A DNA stretch of 8,034 nucleotides from Methanospirillum sp. (GCA_028695895.1 JAQVIE010000044.1:1-8034), one strand, 5' to 3'; shown: positions 1 through 6,402, counted from the first letter of the stretch. Made by a program: numbers and translations. Notes: generated by a model from the sequence alone, not told the origin.

Positions 1-190
1 GAAATTTATTGATTCATTTATATTCACGGGAATAAGAAGTAAACTTTAATTGTATAACTGCTGACTCTTTGGATCAGAGGTATTCGTGACGGATCCCCCG
101 GAGCGGTTCCTCGAGGGTTTGGGCCGGATACATCCGCTATAGCCTAATCCTGATGGTATACAAAGCTGGATTCCGGAAAATCTGATCCAC

Positions 191-204
191 CGGTGGTAAC
201 ACCG
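191..204 (+). repeat. Short hairpin with GNRA-type loop
   Basis: CGGTG (191-195) and CACCG (200-204) are perfect reverse complements around GTAA, which as RNA would be a GNRA tetraloop. The stem is only 5 bp, so this is suggestive of a structured RNA or a chance event. It overlaps the palindrome CCACCGGTGG at 187-196. Confidence 0.3.
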
Positions 205-368
205 ATATGCCATTACAACTGTTGCAACGGGCTGGTACTAGTTACTGTCCTGTCTCGCAATCATGGATCACCTACCAGACACATCAACCCCACCAGACAG
301 TATTTAGGTAGAACCGGAAAATACCCCGGCGGTATACCATTTTTGGGCATAATCATCATTCACATCCC

Positions 369-416
369 CCCTGACAGCATCCCATCAGGGCACCCACCGG
401 CCCATCCCGCTTTTTT
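369..416 (+). terminator. Possible hairpin plus T-run terminator
   Basis: CCCTGA (369-374) pairs perfectly with TCAGGG (385-390) across a 10-nt loop. A run of six T lies downstream at 411-416. Archaeal transcripts commonly end in U-rich tracts, so this could end a plus-strand transcript entering from the left. The 20-nt distance between stem and T-run is longer than in a classic intrinsic terminator, so the call is weak. Confidence 0.25.
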
Positions 417-451
417 ACAGTTTAATTGTGTCATGATACCCAGGTTGTAAA

Positions 452-482
452 AGAAAAGTTCTTACCTTTTCTAATACTATAA
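452..482 (+). promoter_or_regulatory. Candidate promoter with inverted repeat, zinc-knuckle gene
   Basis: The stretch TAATACTATAA at 472-482 is a plausible archaeal TATA element. It lies about 35 nt before the preferred start at 515, which would give a short leader. Immediately upstream and touching it is a perfect 7-7-7 inverted repeat: AGAAAAG at 452-458, a 7-nt spacer, then CTTTTCT at 466-472. A dyad abutting the TATA element is where an archaeal repressor or activator would bind. This is position-based inference; no known regulator's consensus is recognised. Confidence 0.35.
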
Positions 483-504
483 CAAACAAGAAAAATTCCT
501 GGAT

Positions 505-509
505 GGTGG
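505..509 (+). promoter_or_regulatory. Shine-Dalgarno site fixing the start at 515
   Basis: GGTGG (505-509, within GGTGGGG) is complementary to the 3' end of archaeal 16S rRNA and ends 5 nt before the ATG at 515. The upstream in-frame ATG at 503 overlaps this site and has no ribosome binding site of its own. The start at 515 is therefore preferred. Confidence 0.5.
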
Positions 510-514
510 GGATC

Positions 515-1216
515 ATGGGGTTTTGGAGAAGAAAAAAGTCTGAATCTGATAAAGTAATAACCAATGATCAAGTAAAACCCGCCGCAGATAAACTCAAAAA
601 CCAACTTTCCAATGGCAGCATAGCTGGACCTCAGGTTAAGAAGGTAAAAATTCCCTTAAATAAAACGACGAGCGAAGTTAAATTCATATTAAACAGCATT
701 GTTTTCTCCTGCCCCATCTGTAATGAGATAAACACCTTTGACCTTAATGAGCTGGATCCCATACTTGGAGGAGAGAGCTTGTGTGTTCATTGCCAGGACG
801 TTCTACATGTTCCTGGAGGATACCAGACCAGGTCAGAACTTACAAAACTTAAGGTTTATGCAGGGCTTCCGGTTGCTATCAGAAAATTTCCGATTTTTTA
901 CTGGAACCACCCGGTCATCCATGAGCTTGATGAACAGGGCGTTACAGGGATCATTATTCAGTATGGTCTTTGGGGGTTCTGCCAGCGTTGCCATCACCAG
1001 TTCAGCCCGGCAGTTCTGATGAATCTTCCACATACGTCAGGAGAGATGGTTGATTACCGCTCCCTCAGTTCAGAAGAGATGATGGAGATGAAATCGCTCC
1101 GAGCTGGAAGTTGCCCTTACTGTTCACACCGTATCCTACTGATAATCATCTCTGAGGTTCCTCATTATGTCATATCAGCAAGTGAGAACATCTCCCACCG
1201 GTGGAAGGATGGTTAG
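515..1216 (+). CDS. Unrecognised protein with two paired CxxC zinc knuckles
   Basis: This 233-residue protein is not one I recognise. Its N-terminus (about residues 1-60) is charged, lysine-rich and probably flexible. Four CxxC pairs follow: C66-PI-C69, C90-VH-C93, C156-QR-C159 and C200-PY-C203. The spacing suggests two zinc-binding modules, one from the first two pairs and one from the last two, with a hydrophobic segment (about 117-150) between them. H160 and H161 directly follow the third knuckle. There is no signal peptide, and no segment is long enough to be a clear membrane helix; the LLIII stretch near 208-213 is more likely a core strand. Zinc ribbons of this kind often bind nucleic acid or partner proteins, but nothing here shows which. 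An in-frame ATG at 503 would add four residues. The gene stands alone and converges on the minus-strand cluster, with an 85-nt AT-rich gap downstream. Confidence 0.8.
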   Translation: MGFWRRKKSESDKVITNDQVKPAADKLKNQLSNGSIAGPQVKKVKIPLNKTTSEVKFILNSIVFSCPICNEINTFDLNELDPILGGESLCVHCQDVLHVPGGYQTRSELTKLKVYAGLPVAIRKFPIFYWNHPVIHELDEQGVTGIIIQYGLWGFCQRCHHQFSPAVLMNLPHTSGEMVDYRSLSSEEMMEMKSLRAGSCPYCSHRILLIIISEVPHYVISASENISHRWKDG

Positions 1217-1301
1217 GATTTAAATTTATCTGTAGCCAGTTATGAATTAATCTGCGTGCAATACTGGCCTGATTTCAGATCAATATCCCTGTTATTTGTA
1301 A

Positions 1302-1880
1302 TTACTCATATCCATAATCAGGTGGCATAGTAAGGGCAGCAAATCGCTCAATAATCCATTCATTCCGAACTTCAGGATGAAAGAGTGCCCCATACCAGGA
1401 ATTTGAGCAATGTTTCACCATCTGGACTGTTATATCTGAAATGGCAAGAGCTATCCAGTGGGAGGAAAGGGTGGCAGTATACTTGTGCAGGGCATATCCT
1501 GAAAACTCATCTTTTCCGTTAAGCAGGATATCTTTTCTTCCCATATCAGTCGACCGGATGGAGATCATTCCTATATCAGTAAGAAATACCGTCTCACCAC
1601 CGGTTTCAGTAAGAAGCATCTGCATCCCTGCGCAGATACCTAATATGGGACCAGTCCATCCGTTCAGGAGTGACATCAGGTGATGTGACCTGTACCAGGT
1701 ATCGGCAAGTGCTGTGCCACATATGATGATACCTGTGCAGGAAGGGGGGATTTTTACAGATTCGATCCTGACAACCTGGTTTTCATACCCGCACTGGTGC
1801 ACTATCCGTTGAATGGGAGAGACAAATTCATCAAAAAGGACCAGGATGTCGGGATCTGTAAGATCAACAATGAGAATCAT
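1302..1880 (-). CDS. Class I glutamine amidotransferase, GuaA-subunit-A-like
   Basis: This 192-residue protein is a stand-alone class I (triad) glutamine amidotransferase domain, which hydrolyses glutamine to release ammonia for a partner enzyme. The nucleophile elbow is visible as GICAG with Cys83. The other triad members are in FHPEV, His168 and Glu170. The segment around 128-165 (ALHKY, then SDITVQMVKH) aligns in style with the archaeal GMP synthase A subunit. However, the usual SGGP-type loop near residue 53 reads ICGTALAD, so it is probably not the housekeeping GMP synthase subunit. It starts 4 nt after the stop of the Dph6-type gene and is last in the five-gene cluster. That context suggests it feeds ammonia to the upstream ATP-dependent amidating enzyme, which is inference. 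Alternatives are a divergent GuaA subunit or an unrelated amidotransferase. Confidence 0.85.
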   Translation of the reverse strand: MILIVDLTDPDILVLFDEFVSPIQRIVHQCGYENQVVRIESVKIPPSCTGIIICGTALADTWYRSHHLMSLLNGWTGPILGICAGMQMLLTETGGETVFLTDIGMISIRSTDMGRKDILLNGKDEFSGYALHKYTATLSSHWIALAISDITVQMVKHCSNSWYGALFHPEVRNEWIIERFAALTMPPDYGYE

Positions 1881-1884
1881 GCGA

Positions 1885-2562
1885 TCAGTCCAGTTCTGCC
1901 CTGGTGATCAGATACCCTCCGGCACCATGTTCAAACCAGGTTTTTGTCTCGATGATATTGATCTTCTTTTTAAAGAATGGAGCATTACAGACAAAGCTCT
2001 CATACTCTCCTCCTTCTCCTGCAGGAGAGACATGATACTTTTTATTTATCGTTTTCATCCGCTCAATAAACGGGATGTCAATCTTCAGGCCAAGCCAGGT
2101 TTCATCAAGTGGTTCTGCAAACACTCCGGCAATAATTACCTCAAAGCCTTCTGACACCAGGGAGTGCAGGTAACTTTCCTGATCACAAAGCCAGAGAGGA
2201 GAGAAGCACCAGAGGTTTTTCTGGTGACAGATCCGTTCGATTCGTGATAACTGGTATACCGACTGAATTGCCCCGGTTACGATTCCTTCCAGACCATATT
2301 CATGGACGCCCTGCTGTATTGCTGTTTTCAGATCATCCAGTTCTTTCTCTTTTTGGCCGTCGGTTTCCTGAACCACGAGAGGAATACCTGCTGCCTCTGC
2401 CTGAAGCCTGGTCAGGTCGATATTTGGGGTATGAAACATGTAACTTTCAGGGTTTCGTGACTGTATCGTGATAAAACAAGCAATCTCATGCCCGGTCTGA
2501 ATCATCCGCCATGCAGCGTACAGGGAATCCTTCCCTCCTGAGAGCAGGGCACCGATTCTCAT
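1885..2562 (-). CDS. dph6: Diphthine--ammonia ligase (Dph6, ATP pyrophosphatase)
   Basis: Dph6 catalyses the last step of diphthamide synthesis on elongation factor 2, amidating diphthine with ATP and ammonia in the cytoplasm. The 225-residue length fits the short archaeal form, without the C-terminal RidA-like domains of yeast Dph6. The PP-loop SGGKDS is at residues 8-13. Other family signatures are PESYMFHTPN (38-47), GAIQSVYQLSRIERIC (97-112), SPLW (121-124) and AGEGGEYESFVCNAPFF (181-197); the GEGGEYE segment is highly characteristic. The ATG overlaps the stop of the upstream methyltransferase gene by 4 nt (ATGA), and the amidotransferase gene follows 4 nt after its stop. Both junctions predict translational coupling. 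The family is sometimes annotated only as an MJ0570-related or ATP-binding protein; the diphthamide assignment comes from the eukaryotic homologue. Confidence 0.9.
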   Translation of the reverse strand: MRIGALLSGGKDSLYAAWRMIQTGHEIACFITIQSRNPESYMFHTPNIDLTRLQAEAAGIPLVVQETDGQKEKELDDLKTAIQQGVHEYGLEGIVTGAIQSVYQLSRIERICHQKNLWCFSPLWLCDQESYLHSLVSEGFEVIIAGVFAEPLDETWLGLKIDIPFIERMKTINKKYHVSPAGEGGEYESFVCNAPFFKKKINIIETKTWFEHGAGGYLITRAELD

Positions 2563-3308
2563 GAAATCCGCTGCATGAGGTAAAAGACATACCCGTACAT
2601 GCCCCGGTATTCCTCAAATAACCGGATCTCTTCTTCGATGGTGGTGAGCACCTCTTCTTCTCCTTTTGAAAGAGAACCAGTATCTCGAAGAAGAGTGATC
2701 TTTTCTTTTTGCGGGGCATAAAAGGCGTCCCATGCAGAGTCTGGCAAAACAACCGAGCCCATCCACCGGTACCCGCATTTCCCGATGATCTCCTGGTTTA
2801 CAGACTCGGTCTTCATGGAAGGATACTCCTTCTCCCAAAACTCTTTGAGACGGGACGGCGGATGTGAAGTAAACCAGGTAAGCTCGGATACGACCACATA
2901 CCCACCCACTTTGACATGCTCTTTCCAGAGAGAAAGGCCCTTTTCAAATCCAATAATGTATACTGCCCCTTCACTCCAGATCAGATCAACTGGTGCAGCC
3001 GGCCGGAACGTATCCATTGATGCACAGACGCGGGTGATAAGAAGCATCGGATCTTCATTGCAAATTCGCTCAATAAGATGGTCCAGAATGACCGGATACA
3101 GATCCACGGCAGTTACCTGGCACCCGGCCCTGGCGAGTTCCAGAGTCTGTACTCCGCTCCCGCATCCCATATCAATCGTCACCGGATGTAGAGGAAGGTC
3201 AGTAAGAAGACCAAGTACTGATGTGGTTATCCGGCCTTCACCTGGACCCTGACGAGGAAGGTCTGCGTAAAAATTGAGAAAAAATAGAAAATTCTGATCT
3301 TCATCCAT
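2559..3308 (-). CDS. Class I SAM-dependent methyltransferase, substrate unknown
   Basis: This 249-residue soluble protein has a Rossmann-type SAM-binding core. RQGPG lies at 19-23, motif I DMGCGSGVQTLELA at 46-59, and the acidic residue that would bind the SAM ribose is Asp69 in TAVDLY. The segment DLIWSEGAVYIIGFEKG (108-124), then VSELTWFTSHPP (140-151) and the tail YGYVFYLMQR (239-248), match a family of uncharacterised bacterial and archaeal methyltransferases known mainly from structural genomics. The substrate is unknown. It is not Dph5, the diphthamide methyltransferase, which belongs to a different fold class. The gene starts 11 nt after the TraB-family gene, with AAGG about 10 nt upstream of the ATG, and overlaps the dph6 start by 4 nt. 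Coupling to dph6 may hint at a substrate in translation, but that is inference. Confidence 0.88.
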   Translation of the reverse strand: MDEDQNFLFFLNFYADLPRQGPGEGRITTSVLGLLTDLPLHPVTIDMGCGSGVQTLELARAGCQVTAVDLYPVILDHLIERICNEDPMLLITRVCASMDTFRPAAPVDLIWSEGAVYIIGFEKGLSLWKEHVKVGGYVVVSELTWFTSHPPSRLKEFWEKEYPSMKTESVNQEIIGKCGYRWMGSVVLPDSAWDAFYAPQKEKITLLRDTGSLSKGEEEVLTTIEEEIRLFEEYRGMYGYVFYLMQRIS

Positions 3309-3319
3309 TCATGCTAACC

Positions 3320-4528
3320 TTAAATTCCAAACAGACCGGTTATGGCCGCCCACATGTTCGAAAACCCCTCTCCAAGAATAACATTTGGATCGATTCCCAG
3401 AATGGGGAATATGAAGATGAAATATCCAAATGTTCCAAGGCTTGATCCTACATTTGCAAGTGCAGCTACGAGAACCACTTTAAATAATGGGATACTTCGC
3501 ATCTCCATGATAGATTCTGCTTCCATGATCTTTTTAATGTCAGATCCTCGTGGTTTTCGTATTTTTGCTTCTGCAATTGCTGAAAACCATCCGGCTGCGA
3601 TGAGCGGGTGAAGTGATGAGAGGGGACTTACCACAAACCCTACCAGTCCGGAGAGAACGTGGCCTCCTGCAAGCAGGGTAAATACAAAGGTGAGGACACC
3701 ATGAATCAGAACCCAGTAAATCAGGGCCTGGAGTAGCACCTCTGTTCCGACTCCTGAAAAGATAATGGCCAGAAGCAGAATGCCGAATATGAATGTTACC
3801 ACAATACCGAAGATAAGACCCCAGGGCCGTGTTTTCATCTGTGCAGTAAGACTGTCGACTGGTGGAAGACTCACAGGGTTTTGAAGGTACTGTTCTATCC
3901 CTTTCCGGTGCCCTGCACCAACTACTGCCAGAACCCGTTCACTGTCTGATGCAAGTCTGATAAGATGGTGGGACATGTACGCATCACGCTCACCAATAAG
4001 GGCATTTGCGCCACGGGGTGAATACTTGTAAAATTCCTCCATTGCAGCTTCTACAATATCATCCTTTTTGAGTTCTTCAATGTCTATCAGATCCCCGGTC
4101 TTGTCAGCAACCGCAATTGATCCGATTAGAGCATAAAACATCTTGAATTTCTCAAGTAATGACATCGAGGCCCAGAACCGGTGAAGAGTTATTCTGATAT
4201 CCCGGTCAATAAGGGCAAGTTTTACCTCTCTTTCCTCTGCTGCATTTATTGCAGCTTTCATCTCTGCACCGGGTTCAACTCCCACATCCATGCCTATCCT
4301 TCGCTGGATATAGGCCAGAATCCACTGGACCAGGAGCTGGGTGAAGTTTTTTGCCTGAAGAATATCTTCTATATCCGGGTTTTTCTGCTGTTGTTTAAGG
4401 CCCAGGTACCGGCCCTGGTCCAGTTCAATTGCAACCACATCAGGCTGCCACTCATCAATTGCCTGCTCTACTTCTTCGACACTTTTTTGTGAGACATGCG
4501 CTGTCCCGATTATCCGGATTTCACCCAT
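3320..4528 (-). CDS. TraB/TIKI-family protein with C-terminal membrane domain
   Basis: This 402-residue protein has an N-terminal TraB/PrgY domain (about 1-220) and a hydrophobic C-terminal half. The TIKI/TraB superfamily is defined by two GxxH motifs that bind metal in the TIKI proteases; here they are GTAH (8-11) and GAGH (204-207). Glu180-Arg181-Asp182 fits the conserved Glu-Arg between them. Four hydrophobic stretches near 236-258, 262-288, 291-318 and 348-377 are probable membrane segments, so it is likely a membrane protein. PrgY of Enterococcus reduces peptide pheromone activity; the archaeal role is unknown. An ATG at 4555 would add nine residues, but the ATG at 4528 has AAGGA 5 nt upstream and leads directly into the first strand of the domain, so I prefer it. 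It overlaps the YkgJ-type gene by 8 nt. Confidence 0.88.
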   Translation of the reverse strand: MGEIRIIGTAHVSQKSVEEVEQAIDEWQPDVVAIELDQGRYLGLKQQQKNPDIEDILQAKNFTQLLVQWILAYIQRRIGMDVGVEPGAEMKAAINAAEEREVKLALIDRDIRITLHRFWASMSLLEKFKMFYALIGSIAVADKTGDLIDIEELKKDDIVEAAMEEFYKYSPRGANALIGERDAYMSHHLIRLASDSERVLAVVGAGHRKGIEQYLQNPVSLPPVDSLTAQMKTRPWGLIFGIVVTFIFGILLLAIIFSGVGTEVLLQALIYWVLIHGVLTFVFTLLAGGHVLSGLVGFVVSPLSSLHPLIAAGWFSAIAEAKIRKPRGSDIKKIMEAESIMEMRSIPLFKVVLVAALANVGSSLGTFGYFIFIFPILGIDPNVILGEGFSNMWAAITGLFGI

Positions 4529-5060
4529 GATAGTCCTTAATTCCTTCTGCATCAATTATTACCGGCTTTCCTGCCGGAATGATTCCTGACCGGACTATCG
4601 CCCGGATCTTTTCGTCCTGTTCCTGTTCGTATGCATATCGCCTGCAGAGATCCAGTGCAATATTCTCTGCATCCCTGGAACCATTCTCCCCACCTGTTCC
4701 TTCACATGGATGAATAGTAAGACCATTTTCATCAAGCATGAAAGGATAAGTGCGACATATCCAGGGTCTGACCGGGTAAACCTGGCAGGTGGTTCCATCA
4801 AGAAACCGACATCTGTCTCCGGTCCTGCGAATAACCCATCCAAAGGTGTAGTCAAGACAATCTTCCACTATCCTGTCAGGGTAAGGTTCGACGATCTCTT
4901 CAAATGAAAGATCTGTATATTCCATTATTTTGGAAATTTCCTCCGGCCCTACCATAACAAGGTTTGAGCCTGGTTCAGTCTCCCTGCAACATGAACCACA
5001 ATGCAGGCAGGAAAATCCGGTTTCACGGATCCTGGCAGCCAGAGAAGGAGGTGAACTCAT
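4521..5060 (-). CDS. YkgJ-type CxxCxxCC cysteine cluster protein
   Basis: This 179-residue protein belongs to the YkgJ / CxxCxxCC family, described as putative zinc- or iron-chelating or Fe-S proteins. The signature is Cys18, Cys21, Cys24 and Cys25 in FSCLHCGSCC. The second conserved block is CRFLDGTTCQVYPVRPWICR (residues 84-103), giving Cys84, Cys92 and Cys102; Cys119 may be a further ligand. This many conserved cysteines would suit a metal or Fe-S cluster in an anaerobe. Catalytic role and substrate are unknown for the family. It is first in the five-gene cluster, with about 246 nt of spacer upstream, so the promoter should lie there. AGGA directly abuts the ATG, too close for an ideal ribosome binding site, but GGT at about -14 may contribute. 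The stop lies 8 nt inside the next gene. Confidence 0.88.
   Translation of the reverse strand: MSSPPSLAARIRETGFSCLHCGSCCRETEPGSNLVMVGPEEISKIMEYTDLSFEEIVEPYPDRIVEDCLDYTFGWVIRRTGDRCRFLDGTTCQVYPVRPWICRTYPFMLDENGLTIHPCEGTGGENGSRDAENIALDLCRRYAYEQEQDEKIRAIVRSGIIPAGKPVIIDAEGIKDYHG
4534..4538 (-). promoter_or_regulatory. Shine-Dalgarno site fixing the TraB-family start
   Basis: On the minus strand, AAGGA lies 5 nt before the ATG at 4528-4526, inside the end of the preceding gene. It supports the shorter 402-residue product over a start at 4555, and implies translational coupling with the upstream gene. Confidence 0.55.
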
Positions 5061-5105
5061 TCCTGGTTCTTACCCTGTGAGATTGAATGGAGATTCTCAA
5101 ATATG

Positions 5106-5113
5106 CTGTATAA
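5106..5113 (-). promoter_or_regulatory. Candidate TATA element for the five-gene cluster
   Basis: On the minus strand, TTATACAG (5113-5106) lies about 46 nt before the ATG of the first cluster gene. With the usual 22-25 nt from TATA to start, transcription would begin near 5085, leaving a leader of about 25 nt. The rest of the spacer (5061-5306) shows no gene I can support. The match is moderate and rests only on position and base composition. Confidence 0.3.
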
Positions 5114-5271
5114 CGGTAAATGTGAATGAACCATTGCTTCACTTCTGCGTATTGAAAAAGAAGCAACTCTTCTGATTGCAGGTTTTTCATTGATATCAGG
5201 GCCATATTGCTGGTTCAGGATAGAGTGTCTAAACCTGATACAATTTTTGACCACATTCGATGGAGGCATCT

Positions 5272-5288
5272 GCCCTATGTATTAGGGC
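5272..5288 (-). terminator. Hairpin just downstream of the CobT-like gene
   Basis: GCCCTA (5272-5277) and TAGGGC (5283-5288) form a perfect 6-bp stem around a 5-nt loop, 18 nt past the stop of the CobT-like gene on the minus strand. The position fits a transcript 3' end. No T-run follows on the minus strand, so it may protect the 3' end rather than terminate transcription. Confidence 0.4.
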
Positions 5289-5306
5289 TGGTTAGTAGAT
5301 ATGCAT

Positions 5307-6314
5307 TCAGGGACTGTATCCTGAAACAAAGGAAATTATCGAGCGGGTGATCTCTTCAGGACTGTAACCCAGAAGGGTTCCAAGCATCATTGCTCCTCCA
5401 TATCCCATGCCTTCCTTTATTTCTCCAATGCAATACCTGTCAAGACCAGAGTGTCCGGCCTTACCAAAGTCAGGGTCTACATAGGTAATAGGGACCCCGA
5501 TATCCTGCGCTGTCTTATCACAACTTGCCGAGCAGTCATCCCGTACATAAACTGTTGTTACTATTTCGGGTAGAGGTCTGCCTATTGACTTTATTACTGC
5601 TGCAACAGCCAGCATCTGAGTTCCACCTGCAAGGATCAGTGTTCCTGGGAATCCTTCTGCAAGCCCGGCAGCAACTGCTATCATCGGGTCACCTGTCTCC
5701 CTGACGATCTCCAATGGATCAGACAATGAATGACCGATACGCCTGACCACTGCAGAGTATACCTCTTCTTTCAATATGTCAGGGCTGGTTACTGAGGCGC
5801 TGCTAACTTTTGCATCATATCCGAAACTTCTCAGTACACAAAGGGCTGTCGTCGTCCCTCCAGGAACACATTCCCCGACAACAAGCATATCATATGCAGA
5901 AAGGAGTTTTCCTGTACGGATTCCTTCATTGTACAGGCGCATTGCATCAGGAACTGCCGGTCCGTCACGCGGGTCACCTCCTGCCTGCCCGTGAAGATCC
6001 AGGACAGGAACTGTAGGACGATGAACAAGTCCTGCATTAATAAAAAGAGGAGGCACGCCGATATGGTCAAGAACCGCCCTTGTGATAGAGGCAGGTGTCG
6101 GACATCCGGTTGGTGTGTTTGGGGTTGCATCAGAACTTGTGATACTTCCCTGCCAGATGAGTTCTGCATCCAGGACCGGGACAAGTAATGAGCCCATGGG
6201 ATTTGGGCCCGCCCCTGAAAGACCTGGGACGGTGGAGAGCATTGTGTTTGCCAATATACCTATGAACAAAGGTTTTTCCGGCTTTATCATTCGTGAATCT
6301 GATAAAAAAACCAT
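5307..6314 (-). CDS. cobT: Archaeal CobT-like nicotinate-nucleotide phosphoribosyltransferase
   Basis: This 335-residue protein matches the archaeal family related to nicotinate-nucleotide--dimethylbenzimidazole phosphoribosyltransferase (the TIGR00303 type). CobT activates the lower-ligand base of cobamide to its alpha-ribotide using nicotinate mononucleotide, for joining by CobS. Visible features are SGAGPNPMGS (33-42), a proline/threonine-rich loop PNTPTGCPTP (65-74), the long conserved motif GECVPGGTTTALCVL (147-161), LILAGGTQMLA (226-236), and a glycine-rich end KEGMGYGGAMMLG (300-312). Divergent pairing with cobS supports the role. Methanogens typically carry 5-hydroxybenzimidazole in their cobamide, so the real base may not be dimethylbenzimidazole. 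The ATG at 6314 follows an in-frame stop closely; GGAG about 13 nt upstream is a weak ribosome site. A second in-frame ATG at 6290 is possible and would remove eight residues. Confidence 0.88.
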   Translation of the reverse strand: MVFLSDSRMIKPEKPLFIGILANTMLSTVPGLSGAGPNPMGSLLVPVLDAELIWQGSITSSDATPNTPTGCPTPASITRAVLDHIGVPPLFINAGLVHRPTVPVLDLHGQAGGDPRDGPAVPDAMRLYNEGIRTGKLLSAYDMLVVGECVPGGTTTALCVLRSFGYDAKVSSASVTSPDILKEEVYSAVVRRIGHSLSDPLEIVRETGDPMIAVAAGLAEGFPGTLILAGGTQMLAVAAVIKSIGRPLPEIVTTVYVRDDCSASCDKTAQDIGVPITYVDPDFGKAGHSGLDRYCIGEIKEGMGYGGAMMLGTLLGYSPEEITRSIISFVSGYSP

Positions 6315-6402
6315 TAAAAATCGTTACTCCGGCAGTATCATCAATCTCTCCCAAAAAACCATAAGCCCATATCTTTCTGGTATCCTACTTTTCTGAGCAA
6401 TC
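6315..6402. promoter_or_regulatory. Divergent promoter spacer between cobT-like gene and cobS
   Basis: The 88-nt spacer must hold promoters for both genes unless cobS is read from elsewhere. ATATCT near 6369-6374 could serve as the TATA core for cobS, giving a nearly leaderless mRNA, which fits the absence of a clear ribosome site before 6403. On the opposite strand the same AT-rich patch (GAAAGATATGG) could drive the CobT-like gene. The 10-mer AAAAAACCAT occurs at 6353-6362 and again at 6305-6314, across the CobT-like start. No cobalamin-riboswitch-like structure is visible, and the spacer is short for one. Confidence 0.3.

Larger units (their letters stand above)
1..450. other. Intergenic stretch without a convincing gene
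   Basis: I see no supportable gene here. The first 60 bases are AT-rich, as expected of spacer. Bases 2-49 are open in one plus-strand frame and could be the tail of a gene lying off the left edge, but 15 codons cannot decide it. An 85-codon GTG-started frame (193-450) has no ribosome binding site, is rich in proline and isoleucine and shows no domain, so I do not call it. Visible structure includes the 10-bp palindrome CCACCGGTGG at 187-196, a short hairpin at 191-204 with a GTAA loop, a 5-bp stem at 321-335, and a stem at 369-390. No tRNA cloverleaf or T-loop consensus was found on either strand. Confidence 0.6.

Noticed and set aside
61..200. Possible tRNA or other known structured RNA in the left spacer
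   Set aside because: No T-loop consensus, no acceptor stem and no cloverleaf on either strand; RNase P and SRP RNA signatures are also absent.
250..300. Short repeats (ACCAGACA at 274-281 and 292-299, and CTGTCT/AGACAG) that might suggest a CRISPR or iterons
   Set aside because: Only two short copies, 18 nt apart, with no regular spacer pattern. Consistent with chance.
193..450. 85-codon plus-strand frame starting with GTG
   Set aside because: No ribosome binding site, proline-rich composition and no domain or motif. It looks like chance openness in spacer.
1813..2154. 113-codon plus-strand frame across dph6 and the amidotransferase gene
   Set aside because: It is antisense to two genes with clear catalytic motifs and has no motif itself.
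5057..5269. 70-codon minus-strand frame whose TGA overlaps the ATG of the YkgJ-type gene
   Set aside because: The ATGA junction resembles coupling, but the product is not protein-like, has no clear ribosome site, and the candidate promoter of the cluster lies inside it. A small leader peptide cannot be fully excluded.
6130..6354. 74-codon minus-strand frame with a GGGAG-like site upstream of the CobT-like start
   Set aside because: It runs almost entirely inside the CobT-like gene in another frame and has no recognisable features.
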